64,000 nt of DNA, taken from positions 1 through 64,000 of the forward strand of contig JAFQQN010000012.1 of assembly GCA_017410605.1 (NCBI GenBank), given 5' to 3'. Source of the stretch: Clostridia bacterium. GTDB taxonomy: Bacteria; Bacillota; Clostridia; Oscillospirales; Acutalibacteraceae. The position numbers and the translations under genes were made by a program. This document shows positions 19,365 through 27,717 of this stretch, piece by piece; position 1 is the stretch's first letter, and each line of letters starts with the position of its first letter. A model generated the notes under the pieces. The model worked only from the letters and a program-made list of their open reading frames with translations. It did not search any database and was not told where the DNA came from.

Positions 19365-21283
19365 GCCTTTTTTACTCCTTCGTTAGTTTCTATATAGCGT
19401 TTTGCCTGAGTGGTAAAAAGTTTATAGTATTTTCCCTTTTTATCCATAAGCTCTTTATGAGTACCTTGCTCGGCTAAAACACCGCCATCAATAACAAGTA
19501 TATTGTCGGCCGTAGTGGCACTTGAGAGGCGGTGAGAAACAAATATTGTTGTTTTATCCTGCCTTAGGTTATCAAACTGATTAAATATTTCTTGCTCGGC
19601 AATAGCATCTAAAGAAGCGGTAGGCTCATCTAAAATAAGTATGTCTGAATCGCCGTAAAATGCTCTGGCTACAGACAACTTTTGCCACTGTCCGATTGAA
19701 AGCTCTATGCCGTTTTCTTCAAAATACCGCATAAGGGCGGTGTCAAAGCCATTTGGTAATTTTTCAATAAAATCGGCGGCATTACTTTGCATTGCGGCTG
19801 TTTCAACCTCTTCCATTGAAACGGCTTTTTCAACATTACCAAAGGCTATATTTTCTGTAACAGTGGTGGCATACTTTCCAAAATCCTGAAAAATAATGCC
19901 GAATATTTTATAAAGCTCTTCCACTTTATATTCTTTAATATTAACCCCGTCAAGAAGAATTTCGCCCTCGGTTGGGTCGTAAAGCCTTGTAATAAGCTTA
20001 ATAAGTGTGGTTTTTCCAGCACCGTTAAGACCAACCAAAACCACTGTGCTTCCCGCTTCTATAACTGCATTCATATTTTTAATAACAAACCTATCAGTAC
20101 CGGGATATTTAAAGGAAAGATTTTTAAGCTCAATTTTATGGGGAATATGCCTTTTAACCTCTAATGGTTTTTCGGTCTTAGGCAAAATTGTAGTTTTTTC
20201 TTTCATAAAGGTTATAAGGTTGTCTATAAAAAGGGTACCCTCATAAATTGTTGCGGTTGTGCTGATAAGAGCCGAAATACCCGCAGCTATAGAATTTAAG
20301 GCACCTGTATAAAGGGTGTAGTCACCAAGCTGCAACTGACCCTTCCACACCTTATATGCAACAAATAAGAAAAGCAAACAGTTAACAATATTAGATAAAA
20401 GGGAAACTATAATATTCCATACACTTTCTTTAATATAAATACCCTTAAGACCCTTAAAATACCTTTTGAATATTTCACCGTAACGAACTATAAAAAGGTC
20501 TGAAAGGCCAAAAATTCTAACCTCCTTAACCATATCCTTATTTGTCATTAAAGAAGAATAATAGTTTAGCTGACGACGGTCTTTAGAATGAAAACGAACA
20601 TAAGAAAAGGCCTTTTTGCGGTATATCATACTTACAATAGCCGAGGGTACAGAAAGAGCAATTATTAAAAGTGGCGCGGCGGGGCTGATTGCAAGTAAAA
20701 TAGCCACAAAGGATAGCATACTTATAACCGAGCTTACCGTTGTAAAGGTGGCGTGTAAAATTTGAATAGGGCGCATACCCGCCTCACGCTCAGCATTTTC
20801 AAGCCGCTCGTAAAATTCGGGCTTGTCGAAACTTTTAAGGTCAACGGTTTTTGCTTTTTTCATAATCATAGTTTTAACGTAGTTTGTAACCTTTTCACCC
20901 GATACACGGGTAACCACCGTATTAATATGACTCAAGATGCTGTGAGAAAAAATGGTTGCAAACTGTAAAAGAAGCGTTCCGAAAATTACGGCAAAGGATA
21001 CTGTTGTGCCGTTTTCAAGGGCTATAATCGCCTGTGTTAAAAGATTGATTAAACGCGAGGCAACATAAGCAGTAGCCACCGGCAAAACACCCTGTAAAAC
21101 CGAAATTAAAAGCATAACAAAAAGTATCCATGGGGCAGTATCCCACACCAGGCGAAATATGTAAAACAGTCGGCTGAAAAAACCCTTTACAAGCCTTAAT
21201 AAAAAACCCGGAAGTTCTTTTATACTTTTGGGCGGCTTTTCCATATATTTTTTGTTGAAAGCACCTGGTGGAGGTCCCATCAT
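19361..21283 (-). CDS. ABC transporter, fused permease and ATPase (exporter type)
   Basis: The 640-residue half-transporter has about six transmembrane helices (roughly residues 40-330) and a C-terminal ATPase domain. Walker A is GLNGAGKTT, the signature is LSIGQWQK instead of LSGGQ, Walker B is ILILDEPTASLD and the H-loop is FVSHR. The altered LSIGQ signature is seen in peptide and bacteriocin-type exporters, but the substrate cannot be deduced. The start ATG 21283 has AAGGTGA 7 bases upstream, preferred over a longer in-frame start. There is only one half-transporter gene, so a homodimer is likely. It is the first gene of a unit with manA and trmL. Confidence 0.85.
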   Translation of the reverse strand: MMGPPPGAFNKKYMEKPPKSIKELPGFLLRLVKGFFSRLFYIFRLVWDTAPWILFVMLLISVLQGVLPVATAYVASRLINLLTQAIIALENGTTVSFAVIFGTLLLQFATIFSHSILSHINTVVTRVSGEKVTNYVKTMIMKKAKTVDLKSFDKPEFYERLENAEREAGMRPIQILHATFTTVSSVISMLSFVAILLAISPAAPLLIIALSVPSAIVSMIYRKKAFSYVRFHSKDRRQLNYYSSLMTNKDMVKEVRIFGLSDLFIVRYGEIFKRYFKGLKGIYIKESVWNIIVSLLSNIVNCLLFLFVAYKVWKGQLQLGDYTLYTGALNSIAAGISALISTTATIYEGTLFIDNLITFMKEKTTILPKTEKPLEVKRHIPHKIELKNLSFKYPGTDRFVIKNMNAVIEAGSTVVLVGLNGAGKTTLIKLITRLYDPTEGEILLDGVNIKEYKVEELYKIFGIIFQDFGKYATTVTENIAFGNVEKAVSMEEVETAAMQSNAADFIEKLPNGFDTALMRYFEENGIELSIGQWQKLSVARAFYGDSDILILDEPTASLDAIAEQEIFNQFDNLRQDKTTIFVSHRLSSATTADNILVIDGGVLAEQGTHKELMDKKGKYYKLFTTQAKRYIETNEGVKKA

Positions 21284-21316
21284 GACAATCACCTTCTGTA
21301 AGGAAATATTATTTTT

Positions 21317-21345
21317 ATTATACATTAAATATTTTAAATTAGCAA
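21317..21345 (-). promoter_or_regulatory. Promoter of the ABC transporter unit
   Basis: TTGCTA, 17 bp, TATAAT on the minus strand, about 33 bp before the gene start. It is back-to-back with the promoter at 21355-21383. Confidence 0.6.
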
Positions 21346-21354
21346 CGGTTTTAG

Positions 21355-21383
21355 TTGAAAAAGGCAGATAAAAATGATATTAT
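21355..21383 (+). promoter_or_regulatory. Promoter of the membrane protein-rqcH-isomerase unit
   Basis: TTGAAA, 17 bp, TATTAT on the plus strand, 22 bp before the first start codon. The two divergent promoters in this gap are separated by only about 10 bp. Confidence 0.6.
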
Positions 21384-21404
21384 ATATAAAAAAAGAAAAA
21401 GGGA

Positions 21405-22118
21405 ATGATTTGTTTGAAGCCTACCAAAACCGATATAGCCTTACTTTCAATGCTTCGCCAAAAACAAGAAAGATTAGGAATACACTATATAAAAACCGAG
21501 GGTGGCCTTTATAAATTTTTTGCTGTAGTTTTTTACATTGCCTTTGCATGGGCTGTTGTTATGTGCCTTTTATCTGCTGTTAGCAATCTTATTCAGCTTT
21601 CGGTTAACCTTTCGTATCTTGAAAATCCCAACGGGCAACAAGCCCAGCAAATTCCAGCCATAAGAAGCAATGCTTATTCTACCCTTTTGTTAACGGCCTT
21701 TGTTATTCCGTCTGTATTTTTTATAAGCTATAAAAAATACATACCCTCCGTTTGCTTTGGGGTTGTTCCGTCGGTTCTTTTAATAATTGTCTGCTATAAC
21801 AGTATGTCACAGCACATTGAGGGCGGAACCTTTGCTCCCTTTATTTTCAGGCACTTATTACCACTTTGCCTAATAATTATAAGCCTTGCTGTATGCGGTA
21901 CTATAGGTATTCGCCAAAAGGTATTAGACAAAAAGGGTACTGATGAAATTGCAGAAAAAATATACAGTAAATATAATGTTCTTGCAGATAATATAACCGA
22001 AGAGCAGTGGCAAAAGCTTTTAGCAGAATATCCTGCCGCAAACGCTAAGCGACAACACCGCCGCAAACCCAATGCAGTTTCTTCCACCAACACAGAAAAC
22101 GAAAAAACCGAGGTGTAA
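21405..22118 (+). CDS. Unknown four-helix membrane protein
   Basis: I do not recognise this 237-residue protein. It has a short basic N-terminal region (about 35 residues), four predicted transmembrane segments (around residues 40-65, 85-105, 115-135 and 145-165) and a soluble, charged C-terminal tail of about 70 residues ending Lys/Glu-rich. The tail contains an amphipathic stretch (EEQWQKLLAEYP). The stop is 3 bp from the rqcH start and the rqcH ribosome binding site lies in its last codons, so the two are probably translated together. The start may be ATG 21405 or the TTG three codons later. Confidence 0.7.
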   Translation: MICLKPTKTDIALLSMLRQKQERLGIHYIKTEGGLYKFFAVVFYIAFAWAVVMCLLSAVSNLIQLSVNLSYLENPNGQQAQQIPAIRSNAYSTLLLTAFVIPSVFFISYKKYIPSVCFGVVPSVLLIIVCYNSMSQHIEGGTFAPFIFRHLLPLCLIIISLAVCGTIGIRQKVLDKKGTDEIAEKIYSKYNVLADNITEEQWQKLLAEYPAANAKRQHRRKPNAVSSTNTENEKTEV

Positions 22119-22121
22119 CAA

Positions 22122-23837
22122 ATGCCCCTTGACGGCGCCTTTTTAAACTGTCTTAGAAACGAGCTTTCCTTAGCAGTAGACTGCCATATTGATAAAATTC
22201 ATATGCCCGATAAAAACGAGTTTGTTTTTTCACTTCGTGGAAAGGGCAAAAACTTTAAGCTTTATATTTCTATAAATCCCGAAGCACCGCGCCTTTCCTT
22301 TACCGAACAAAGCTTTGACAACCCGGCCTCTCCCCCAATGCTTTGTATGCTTTTAAGAAAGCACCTGTGTTCTGGTAGGGTTGTTTCAGTCACCGGATTT
22401 GGCAGTGAAAGGATAGTTATATTTAACATTATTTCTACTAACGAAATGGGTGACCGTGTTCAGTATAGCCTTATAACCGAGCTTACCGGCCATAAAACAA
22501 ACCTTATTCTTGTAAACAACGACGGCAAGGTTATTGACTGTGCCAGAAGAAGCGATATTGAGGCGGGTGGCCGACTAGTTATTCCGGGTGCGGTTTACAC
22601 ATTCCCCGAAACCGACGGTAGGGTTGATTTTTTAGAGGGTGACCTTACCGTTGCTGCACAAGAAATTATAAAAAAAGATATTCCTCTGGCAGATGCTATA
22701 CTTAAAAACATTGCCGGTGTTTCTCCCCTTATATGCCGTGAGATTGCTCTTGAAACTACAGGGGACTGCAATGCCCTTTGCAGTGATGCCACACCGCAAG
22801 GCTTACTACAAACCCTTAAAAAATATAAATCCACCGCTAAGGGTAAAGGCACAGCATATATGATTTTAAAAGAGGACGGCACCCCTAAAGATTTTTCTTT
22901 TGTTCCCATTAAACAATACGGAAAAATGTTCACCCTGAAGGCCTTTAACAGCTTTTCAGAGCTTTTAGAAAGCTTTTACAAAGAAAAAGAGCATAACCGA
23001 AGAATTAATTCGGCCAAAAGTGACCTTTTAAGGCTTGTTAAAAATCTTATTACAAGAAATGAAAAAAAGCTAAGCCTCAGACAAGCCGAGCTTAAAAAAT
23101 CTGAAAACCGTGAGGAACTCAGAATTTTTGGAGAGCTTATAAAGGCCAACATCTATCAAATAGAAAAAGGGGCCTCTTCTATAACCGTGCAAAACTACTA
23201 TGACCCCGAATGTAAAGAGATTAAAATCCCCTTAAACAACGCCCTTTCCCCCGCCGCTAATGCCGCTAAATATTTTAAGGAATATAAAAAAGCTTGTACC
23301 GCAAGTCAAACCCTTGTTAAACTTATTGAAGACTGTTTTGAAGAAACAGAATATTTGCAGTCGGTGCTTTTTTCACTGGAATCTGCCCAATCCCCGGCCG
23401 AGCTTGGTCAAATAAGAGAAGAACTAAGCCAAAATGGTTATATTGCCAAAAGAAAAGGCAGGTCAAAACCCCAAAAAGGCGCAAAGCCTATGGAGTTTGA
23501 AAAAGACGGATTTAAAATTCTCGTAGGCCGAAATAATCTGCAAAACGACCAACTAACCCTAAAAACCGCAAGTAAAACTGATTTATGGTTCCACACCAAA
23601 AATATTCACGGCTCTCACGTTATTCTTTTTACACAGGGGAAAAAACCACCCGATGATGTGCTATATTTTGCCGCCTGTCTTGCCGCAAAATATTCTAAAG
23701 CTTCACAGTCTAACCAGGTTGCTGTAGACTACACCCCCGTTAAGTATGTAAAAAAACCGGCCGGTGCCAAGCCGGGAATGGTTATTTACACCACCAACCA
23801 AACAATATTTGCCGACCCCTTGGGAGGATTAAAATGA
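22122..23837 (+). CDS. rqcH: NFACT-family ribosome quality control factor RqcH
   Basis: The 571-residue protein has the NFACT-N domain (DGAFL near residue 4), a central helical and coiled-coil part (about 280-420) and a C-terminal NFACT-R (DUF814) domain with LWFHTKNIHGSHVILF. RqcH binds split 50S subunits with stalled nascent chains and recruits tRNA-Ala to add alanine tails. Older annotations call this family fibronectin-binding protein A. The conserved Asp-Arg pair needed for tRNA-Ala recruitment appears as Glu96-Arg97 in GFGSERIVI, a conservative change. It overlaps the next gene by 4 bp. Confidence 0.92.
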   Translation: MPLDGAFLNCLRNELSLAVDCHIDKIHMPDKNEFVFSLRGKGKNFKLYISINPEAPRLSFTEQSFDNPASPPMLCMLLRKHLCSGRVVSVTGFGSERIVIFNIISTNEMGDRVQYSLITELTGHKTNLILVNNDGKVIDCARRSDIEAGGRLVIPGAVYTFPETDGRVDFLEGDLTVAAQEIIKKDIPLADAILKNIAGVSPLICREIALETTGDCNALCSDATPQGLLQTLKKYKSTAKGKGTAYMILKEDGTPKDFSFVPIKQYGKMFTLKAFNSFSELLESFYKEKEHNRRINSAKSDLLRLVKNLITRNEKKLSLRQAELKKSENREELRIFGELIKANIYQIEKGASSITVQNYYDPECKEIKIPLNNALSPAANAAKYFKEYKKACTASQTLVKLIEDCFEETEYLQSVLFSLESAQSPAELGQIREELSQNGYIAKRKGRSKPQKGAKPMEFEKDGFKILVGRNNLQNDQLTLKTASKTDLWFHTKNIHGSHVILFTQGKKPPDDVLYFAACLAAKYSKASQSNQVAVDYTPVKYVKKPAGAKPGMVIYTTNQTIFADPLGGLK

Positions 23838-24625
23838 AGTTAGGAATTTCTACTGCCAGTCTTTACCCGCTAGAAACAGAAATTGCTTTAGAAGAAATTG
23901 CAAAGCAAGGGGTAACCGCTACCGAAATTTTTTATAATTCGGATATTGAGCGAAAAAATTATTTTACCGACCTTGCAGCAAATATAAAAGAAAGCTATGG
24001 CATAAATATTACCGCCCTACACCCTATGCTCTCTTTTGCAGAGCCTTATATGATTTTTTCTGAATATACCAGACGTTTCGACCAGGCACAAGATGATTTT
24101 AACCATTATTTCGAAACTGCCGCCAGCCTTGGAGCGAAATTTATTAATCTTCACGGCGACCGCCCAAACGGTAAGCTTTCGGTGGAGGAATACTGTGAAC
24201 GCTTTGGCATTTTAGCAGAAAAGGCTAAATCCTTTGGCGTTACCCTTTGCCAGGAAAATGTAAACGGCTACCGCTCAGCCGACCCAGAGTTTTTAAGGGA
24301 AATGAATAATCAGTTAGGTCATCTTGCGAATTTCACTCTGGATATTAAACAATGCATTCGCGCCGGTTATACAGTAACCGAAATTATAGATTCTATGGGA
24401 GAAAACATCTGCCACGTTCACATTAGCGACCACGGTGTAGGCGGTGACTGCCTTTTACCCGGCAATGGCGGTTTTAATTTTAGGGGCCTATTTGAACTCT
24501 TTGCCCAAAAAAATTATAAAGGCGCTTTTTTAATTGAAGTTTACCGCAATGCTTATAAAGAACCTTATGAACTTTTTGAAAGCTATAAAATTCTTAAAAA
24601 ACAAAATAATAACCTATTTGAATGA
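23834..24625 (+). CDS. Sugar phosphate isomerase/epimerase-type TIM-barrel protein
   Basis: The 263-residue protein belongs to the xylose-isomerase-like TIM-barrel (AP-endonuclease 2) superfamily. It begins MKLGISTASLYP and contains the metal-ligand segments INLHGDRP, CQENVNGY, LDIKQC and HVHISDHG, with a final IEVYRNAY strand. These place Glu, Asp and His residues around a divalent metal. The substrate is not predictable; deoxyribonuclease IV activity seems less likely because the hallmark endonuclease IV motifs are not obvious. Its ATG overlaps the rqcH TGA. Confidence 0.8.
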   Translation: MKLGISTASLYPLETEIALEEIAKQGVTATEIFYNSDIERKNYFTDLAANIKESYGINITALHPMLSFAEPYMIFSEYTRRFDQAQDDFNHYFETAASLGAKFINLHGDRPNGKLSVEEYCERFGILAEKAKSFGVTLCQENVNGYRSADPEFLREMNNQLGHLANFTLDIKQCIRAGYTVTEIIDSMGENICHVHISDHGVGGDCLLPGNGGFNFRGLFELFAQKNYKGAFLIEVYRNAYKEPYELFESYKILKKQNNNLFE

Positions 24626-24659
24626 AAACGGCTGAGCATCAAATGAAGCTCAGCCGTTT
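24626..24659. terminator. Bidirectional terminator between the isomerase and the EF-G paralogue
   Basis: AAACGGCTGAGC and GCTCAGCCGTTT form a 12-bp stem around a 10-base loop, between two convergent genes, with A- and T-rich flanks. Confidence 0.75.
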
Positions 24660-24676
24660 GGCTATATAATTATAAA

Positions 24677-26695
24677 TTACTGGTTAGCCTTTGCCTTTTC
24701 AATAATTTTCTGCTGAACGGGTGCGGGGGCGTCTTCATACCTTGCAAATTCTAAAGTAAAGTAGCCTCTGCCCTGTGTAATAGAGCGCATAGCTGTAGAA
24801 AAATCGCCCATTTCAGCCATTGGCACCTCTGCCATAACCTCTTGCTGATGACCGGCTATGGGGTTCATTCCAATAACGCGGCCACGGCGCTTATTAATGT
24901 CGCCAATAACATCACCTAGGTTATCGTCGGGAACAGTTGCAGTTAGGGTGCCAATAGGCTCTAAAATTGTGGGGCCGGCATTGGGAATACCCTCTCTGTA
25001 AGCAATACCTGCGGCGGTTTTAAATGCCATTTCAGAAGAGTCTACCGGGTGGTAAGAGCCGTCAACCAAAACTGCCTTAACACCAACCATTGGGTAACCG
25101 GCCAGAACACCATGAGCCATAGAATCCTGCAGTCCCTTTTCAACTGCAGGGAAGAAGTTTTTGGGAACAGCGCCGCCGAACACCTGCTCTTCAAAAACAA
25201 GTCCCTCGCTATCACAAGGTGAAAATTCAATCCACACGTCACCAAATTGACCGTGTCCACCCGACTGCTTTTTATGTCTTCCTTGAACCTTAACAGATTT
25301 TCTAATGGTTTCTCTGTAGGCTACTGCAGGTGTTTTAAGCTCAACCTCTACACCAAATTTAGTCTTAAGCTTAGAAACAATAACATCTAAATGCTGTTCG
25401 CCAAGACCCGAAAGAATAGATTCCTTGGTTTCTTTGTTTATGGCAAAAGTAACGGTTGGGTCTTCTTCGGCAAGGCGCATAAGACCCGAAGCAATTTTTT
25501 CTTCGTCGCCCTTTTTCTTGGGGTAAACCGCCATAGAAAGGCTTGGTGCCGGGAAAGCAACTGCCTTTGCCTCTACTGAGGCGCCTGTATAAAGAACATC
25601 ACCGGTTATAACATCACCCAGCTTGGTAGCGCAACCAATATCACCGGCAGTAATAACAGGTGTATCCTCTTGCTTTGCGCCGCATATGTAAGCAATCTTA
25701 GCCAGTCTTTCTTCATTACCTGTACGGCCAACCTTAAGCTTCATATCGCCTTTAAGTTCTCCCTTAAGGACCTTAAAATATGAAAGCTTACCAACAAATG
25801 GGTCGGCAATGGTTTTAAACACAAGGGCGGCTGTATCGGCAGTAGCATCACACTGGGCATTTACCTCATCTGGTGACGGCAATATTTCGCAAAGGGTGTC
25901 TAACATAGGTACTATACCATGGCCTAACTGACCCACACCGCTAAAAACAGGACAAATTTCGCCACTCAGCATACCTTTTTTAAGGCCTGAAATAATTTCG
26001 GCCTCGGTAAATTCTTCGCCTGAGAAATATTTATCCATAAGCTCTTCGTCGGCCGAAGCAACAGCCTCAACCATCATACTACGCATAGCCGTAACATTAT
26101 CATCCATAACTGCTTCTACCTCTGTGGCCTTAAGGCCGTCAAAGGTATAGCCCTTGCCATTTATAAGGTTAACATAAGAAACAACGTGGTCACCCTCACA
26201 AACAGGAACAAAAACGGGGCAGATAACTGCACCATAATGACCGGCCAAAATAGAAACTATTCTGTAAAAATGGGCATGGTTTGAATCTAACTTAGAAACA
26301 AAAAAGGCTACCGGTTTTTTATATTCCTTTGCAAGTTCAAAAGCCTGCTCTGCACCAACGGTAAGGCCCGACTTACCTGAAAGAACAATAAGAGCCGATT
26401 CGGCGGCTGTTAGCGCCTCTCTAACACCTGCGGCAAAATCAAAAAGGCCGGGTGCGTCTAACAAATTAATTTTAGTATTATTCCAAACAGCGGGATAGAC
26501 TGATGTAATAAGGGAGGTGCCTCTCTTTTTCTCTTCAGGGTCATAATTCATAACAGAACTGCCATCTGCTGTTTTACCAATGCGGTCGTTACCGCCGCAG
26601 GCATAAATAATAGCATCGGCAACTGTGGTTTTGCCGGAGTTTGCATGACCGAGCAAAGCCAAATTTTTAATATTTTTCGTTGTGAATTGTTTCAT
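24677..26695 (-). CDS. Elongation factor G-like paralogue with degenerate GTPase motifs
   Basis: The 672-residue protein has the full five-domain EF-G outline, including HKKQSGGHGQFGDVWIE in domain IV and GRGYFTLEFARYE at the C-terminus. The P-loop GHANSGKTT (residues 16-24) is intact. Other GTPase motifs differ from EF-G: switch I reads KRGTSLITS, G3 reads DAPGLFDF (80-87) with Leu84 replacing the catalytic His, and G4 is SKLD (134-137) instead of NKMD. It belongs to the EF-G2-like group present beside canonical EF-G in many bacteria, whose role is unclear. ATG 26695 has AAGGGG 8 bases upstream. It is monocistronic with its own promoter. Confidence 0.88.
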   Translation of the reverse strand: MKQFTTKNIKNLALLGHANSGKTTVADAIIYACGGNDRIGKTADGSSVMNYDPEEKKRGTSLITSVYPAVWNNTKINLLDAPGLFDFAAGVREALTAAESALIVLSGKSGLTVGAEQAFELAKEYKKPVAFFVSKLDSNHAHFYRIVSILAGHYGAVICPVFVPVCEGDHVVSYVNLINGKGYTFDGLKATEVEAVMDDNVTAMRSMMVEAVASADEELMDKYFSGEEFTEAEIISGLKKGMLSGEICPVFSGVGQLGHGIVPMLDTLCEILPSPDEVNAQCDATADTAALVFKTIADPFVGKLSYFKVLKGELKGDMKLKVGRTGNEERLAKIAYICGAKQEDTPVITAGDIGCATKLGDVITGDVLYTGASVEAKAVAFPAPSLSMAVYPKKKGDEEKIASGLMRLAEEDPTVTFAINKETKESILSGLGEQHLDVIVSKLKTKFGVEVELKTPAVAYRETIRKSVKVQGRHKKQSGGHGQFGDVWIEFSPCDSEGLVFEEQVFGGAVPKNFFPAVEKGLQDSMAHGVLAGYPMVGVKAVLVDGSYHPVDSSEMAFKTAAGIAYREGIPNAGPTILEPIGTLTATVPDDNLGDVIGDINKRRGRVIGMNPIAGHQQEVMAEVPMAEMGDFSTAMRSITQGRGYFTLEFARYEDAPAPVQQKIIEKAKANQ

Positions 26696-26766
26696 AACCA
26701 AGACCCCTTTACGTTAAAATAGGTTTATTTTTAGTTTTGCACCACAAAACTTTAGTAACTAAAAAA

Positions 26767-26795
26767 ATTGTACCATACTTTTTTGTAATTTTCAA
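26767..26795 (-). promoter_or_regulatory. Promoter of the EF-G paralogue
   Basis: TTGAAA, 17 bp and TACAAT with an extended -10 TGG on the minus strand; leader about 65 nt. Confidence 0.65.
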
Positions 26796-26846
26796 CTAAA
26801 TTTTTTCAGTTTTTTTAATTTTTTTGTTCAAAAAACAAACAAAATG

Positions 26847-26883
26847 AATAAAACCTGCCGCAAACTGATGTTAACGGCAGGTT
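26847..26883 (-). terminator. Terminator of the serC-serA-M15 unit
   Basis: AACCTGCCG and CGGCAGGTT form a 9-bp stem on the minus strand followed by TTATTC and T-rich sequence, shortly after the M15 peptidase gene. Confidence 0.7.
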
Positions 26884-26905
26884 ATTGCTTTAATTTAATT
26901 AAAAC

Positions 26906-27715
26906 TTATTTGTTTTCTTTTAAATAATCAATATATTCTTCAAGGCACATATCAAGAGCTGTCATTTTTTTGGCGTGTTCTACACCCACATAGCGATAAT
27001 GCCAAGGCTCGTAAATAATTCCGGTTATAGCTTCCTTATCCTTAGGATAGCGAAGAACAAAGCCATAATCGTTTGCATACTGAGAAAGCCAGGTAAATTG
27101 TTTTGTGTGCTCAAAGGTTTGCTCAACCGAGTTAAGGTCTACTGCAAGACCCAGCTCATGCTCACTTGTTCCGGGAAAAGCCACCTCTGTTGCGGCCTTT
27201 TTCTTAGCCTCTTCCTCACTTATTCCTGGATTTTCAGCCTTAACCTCATTCAGTTCTCGGTCAAAAAGCACCTGTTGCCTTTCATGGGGGCGATAACTTG
27301 AAATTGCAAGAAGAGTGATTTCGTCTTTAGCCGCGGCGGCACACATTTGGTTTAGCGCGTCAACCGCCCGTTTGTCAAAGGACATTCCCTTATCCCTTGC
27401 ATAGGCAGAAGCAATAGCCTCTGTTTCTATCTTGTGACCCTCGGGCAGAGGTGATTTTGCATTAACCAAAACCAAGTTCCAATTTTCCAGGTCTTTTGCA
27501 AGGGCGGCCGCCTCTTTATCCTTGGCCGGCGCAGAAGATGTTGTCACATTAGAACCGGAATCTATTGAAGGATTAACAGGAGTTCCCTTAGGCTTTTTAG
27601 CCAAAAGCACAGAAAGCACTACACAGGTTATTGCTAAAACAAGGCAGAGGGCTGTAAGCATTCTTATTGCCCTAACATACCCTAAAATATCCTTTCTCGT
27701 ATACGTCTTGGCCAT
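26906..27715 (-). CDS. M15-family D-Ala-D-Ala carboxypeptidase, membrane anchored
   Basis: The roughly 269-residue protein has an N-terminal transmembrane anchor (about residues 18-40), a Ser/Pro/Lys linker and a VanY/DdcY-type M15B domain. The zinc and catalytic residues are visible in SEHELGLAVDLN and EPWHYRYVG, with the upstream SSYRPHERQ segment. It should trim terminal D-Ala from peptidoglycan stem peptides outside the membrane. No vanRS/vanHAX genes are near, so a housekeeping wall role is more likely than glycopeptide resistance. It follows serA with the start overlapping or just after the serA stop (GTG 27721 or ATG 27715). Confidence 0.87.
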   Translation of the reverse strand: MAKTYTRKDILGYVRAIRMLTALCLVLAITCVVLSVLLAKKPKGTPVNPSIDSGSNVTTSSAPAKDKEAAALAKDLENWNLVLVNAKSPLPEGHKIETEAIASAYARDKGMSFDKRAVDALNQMCAAAAKDEITLLAISSYRPHERQQVLFDRELNEVKAENPGISEEEAKKKAATEVAFPGTSEHELGLAVDLNSVEQTFEHTKQFTWLSQYANDYGFVLRYPKDKEAITGIIYEPWHYRYVGVEHAKKMTALDMCLEEYIDYLKENK

Positions 27716-27717
27716 TT

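Noticed and set aside
24677..26695. EF-G paralogue as a tetracycline-resistance ribosomal protection protein
   Set aside because: The N-terminal and domain IV segments are EF-G-like, and the GTPase motifs are degenerate, which is unlike Tet(M)/Tet(O).
26906..27715. M15 peptidase as a vancomycin-resistance vanY
   Set aside because: No vanRS, vanH, vanA/B or vanX nearby, and it is in a serine-synthesis unit; a wall-trimming enzyme is more likely.
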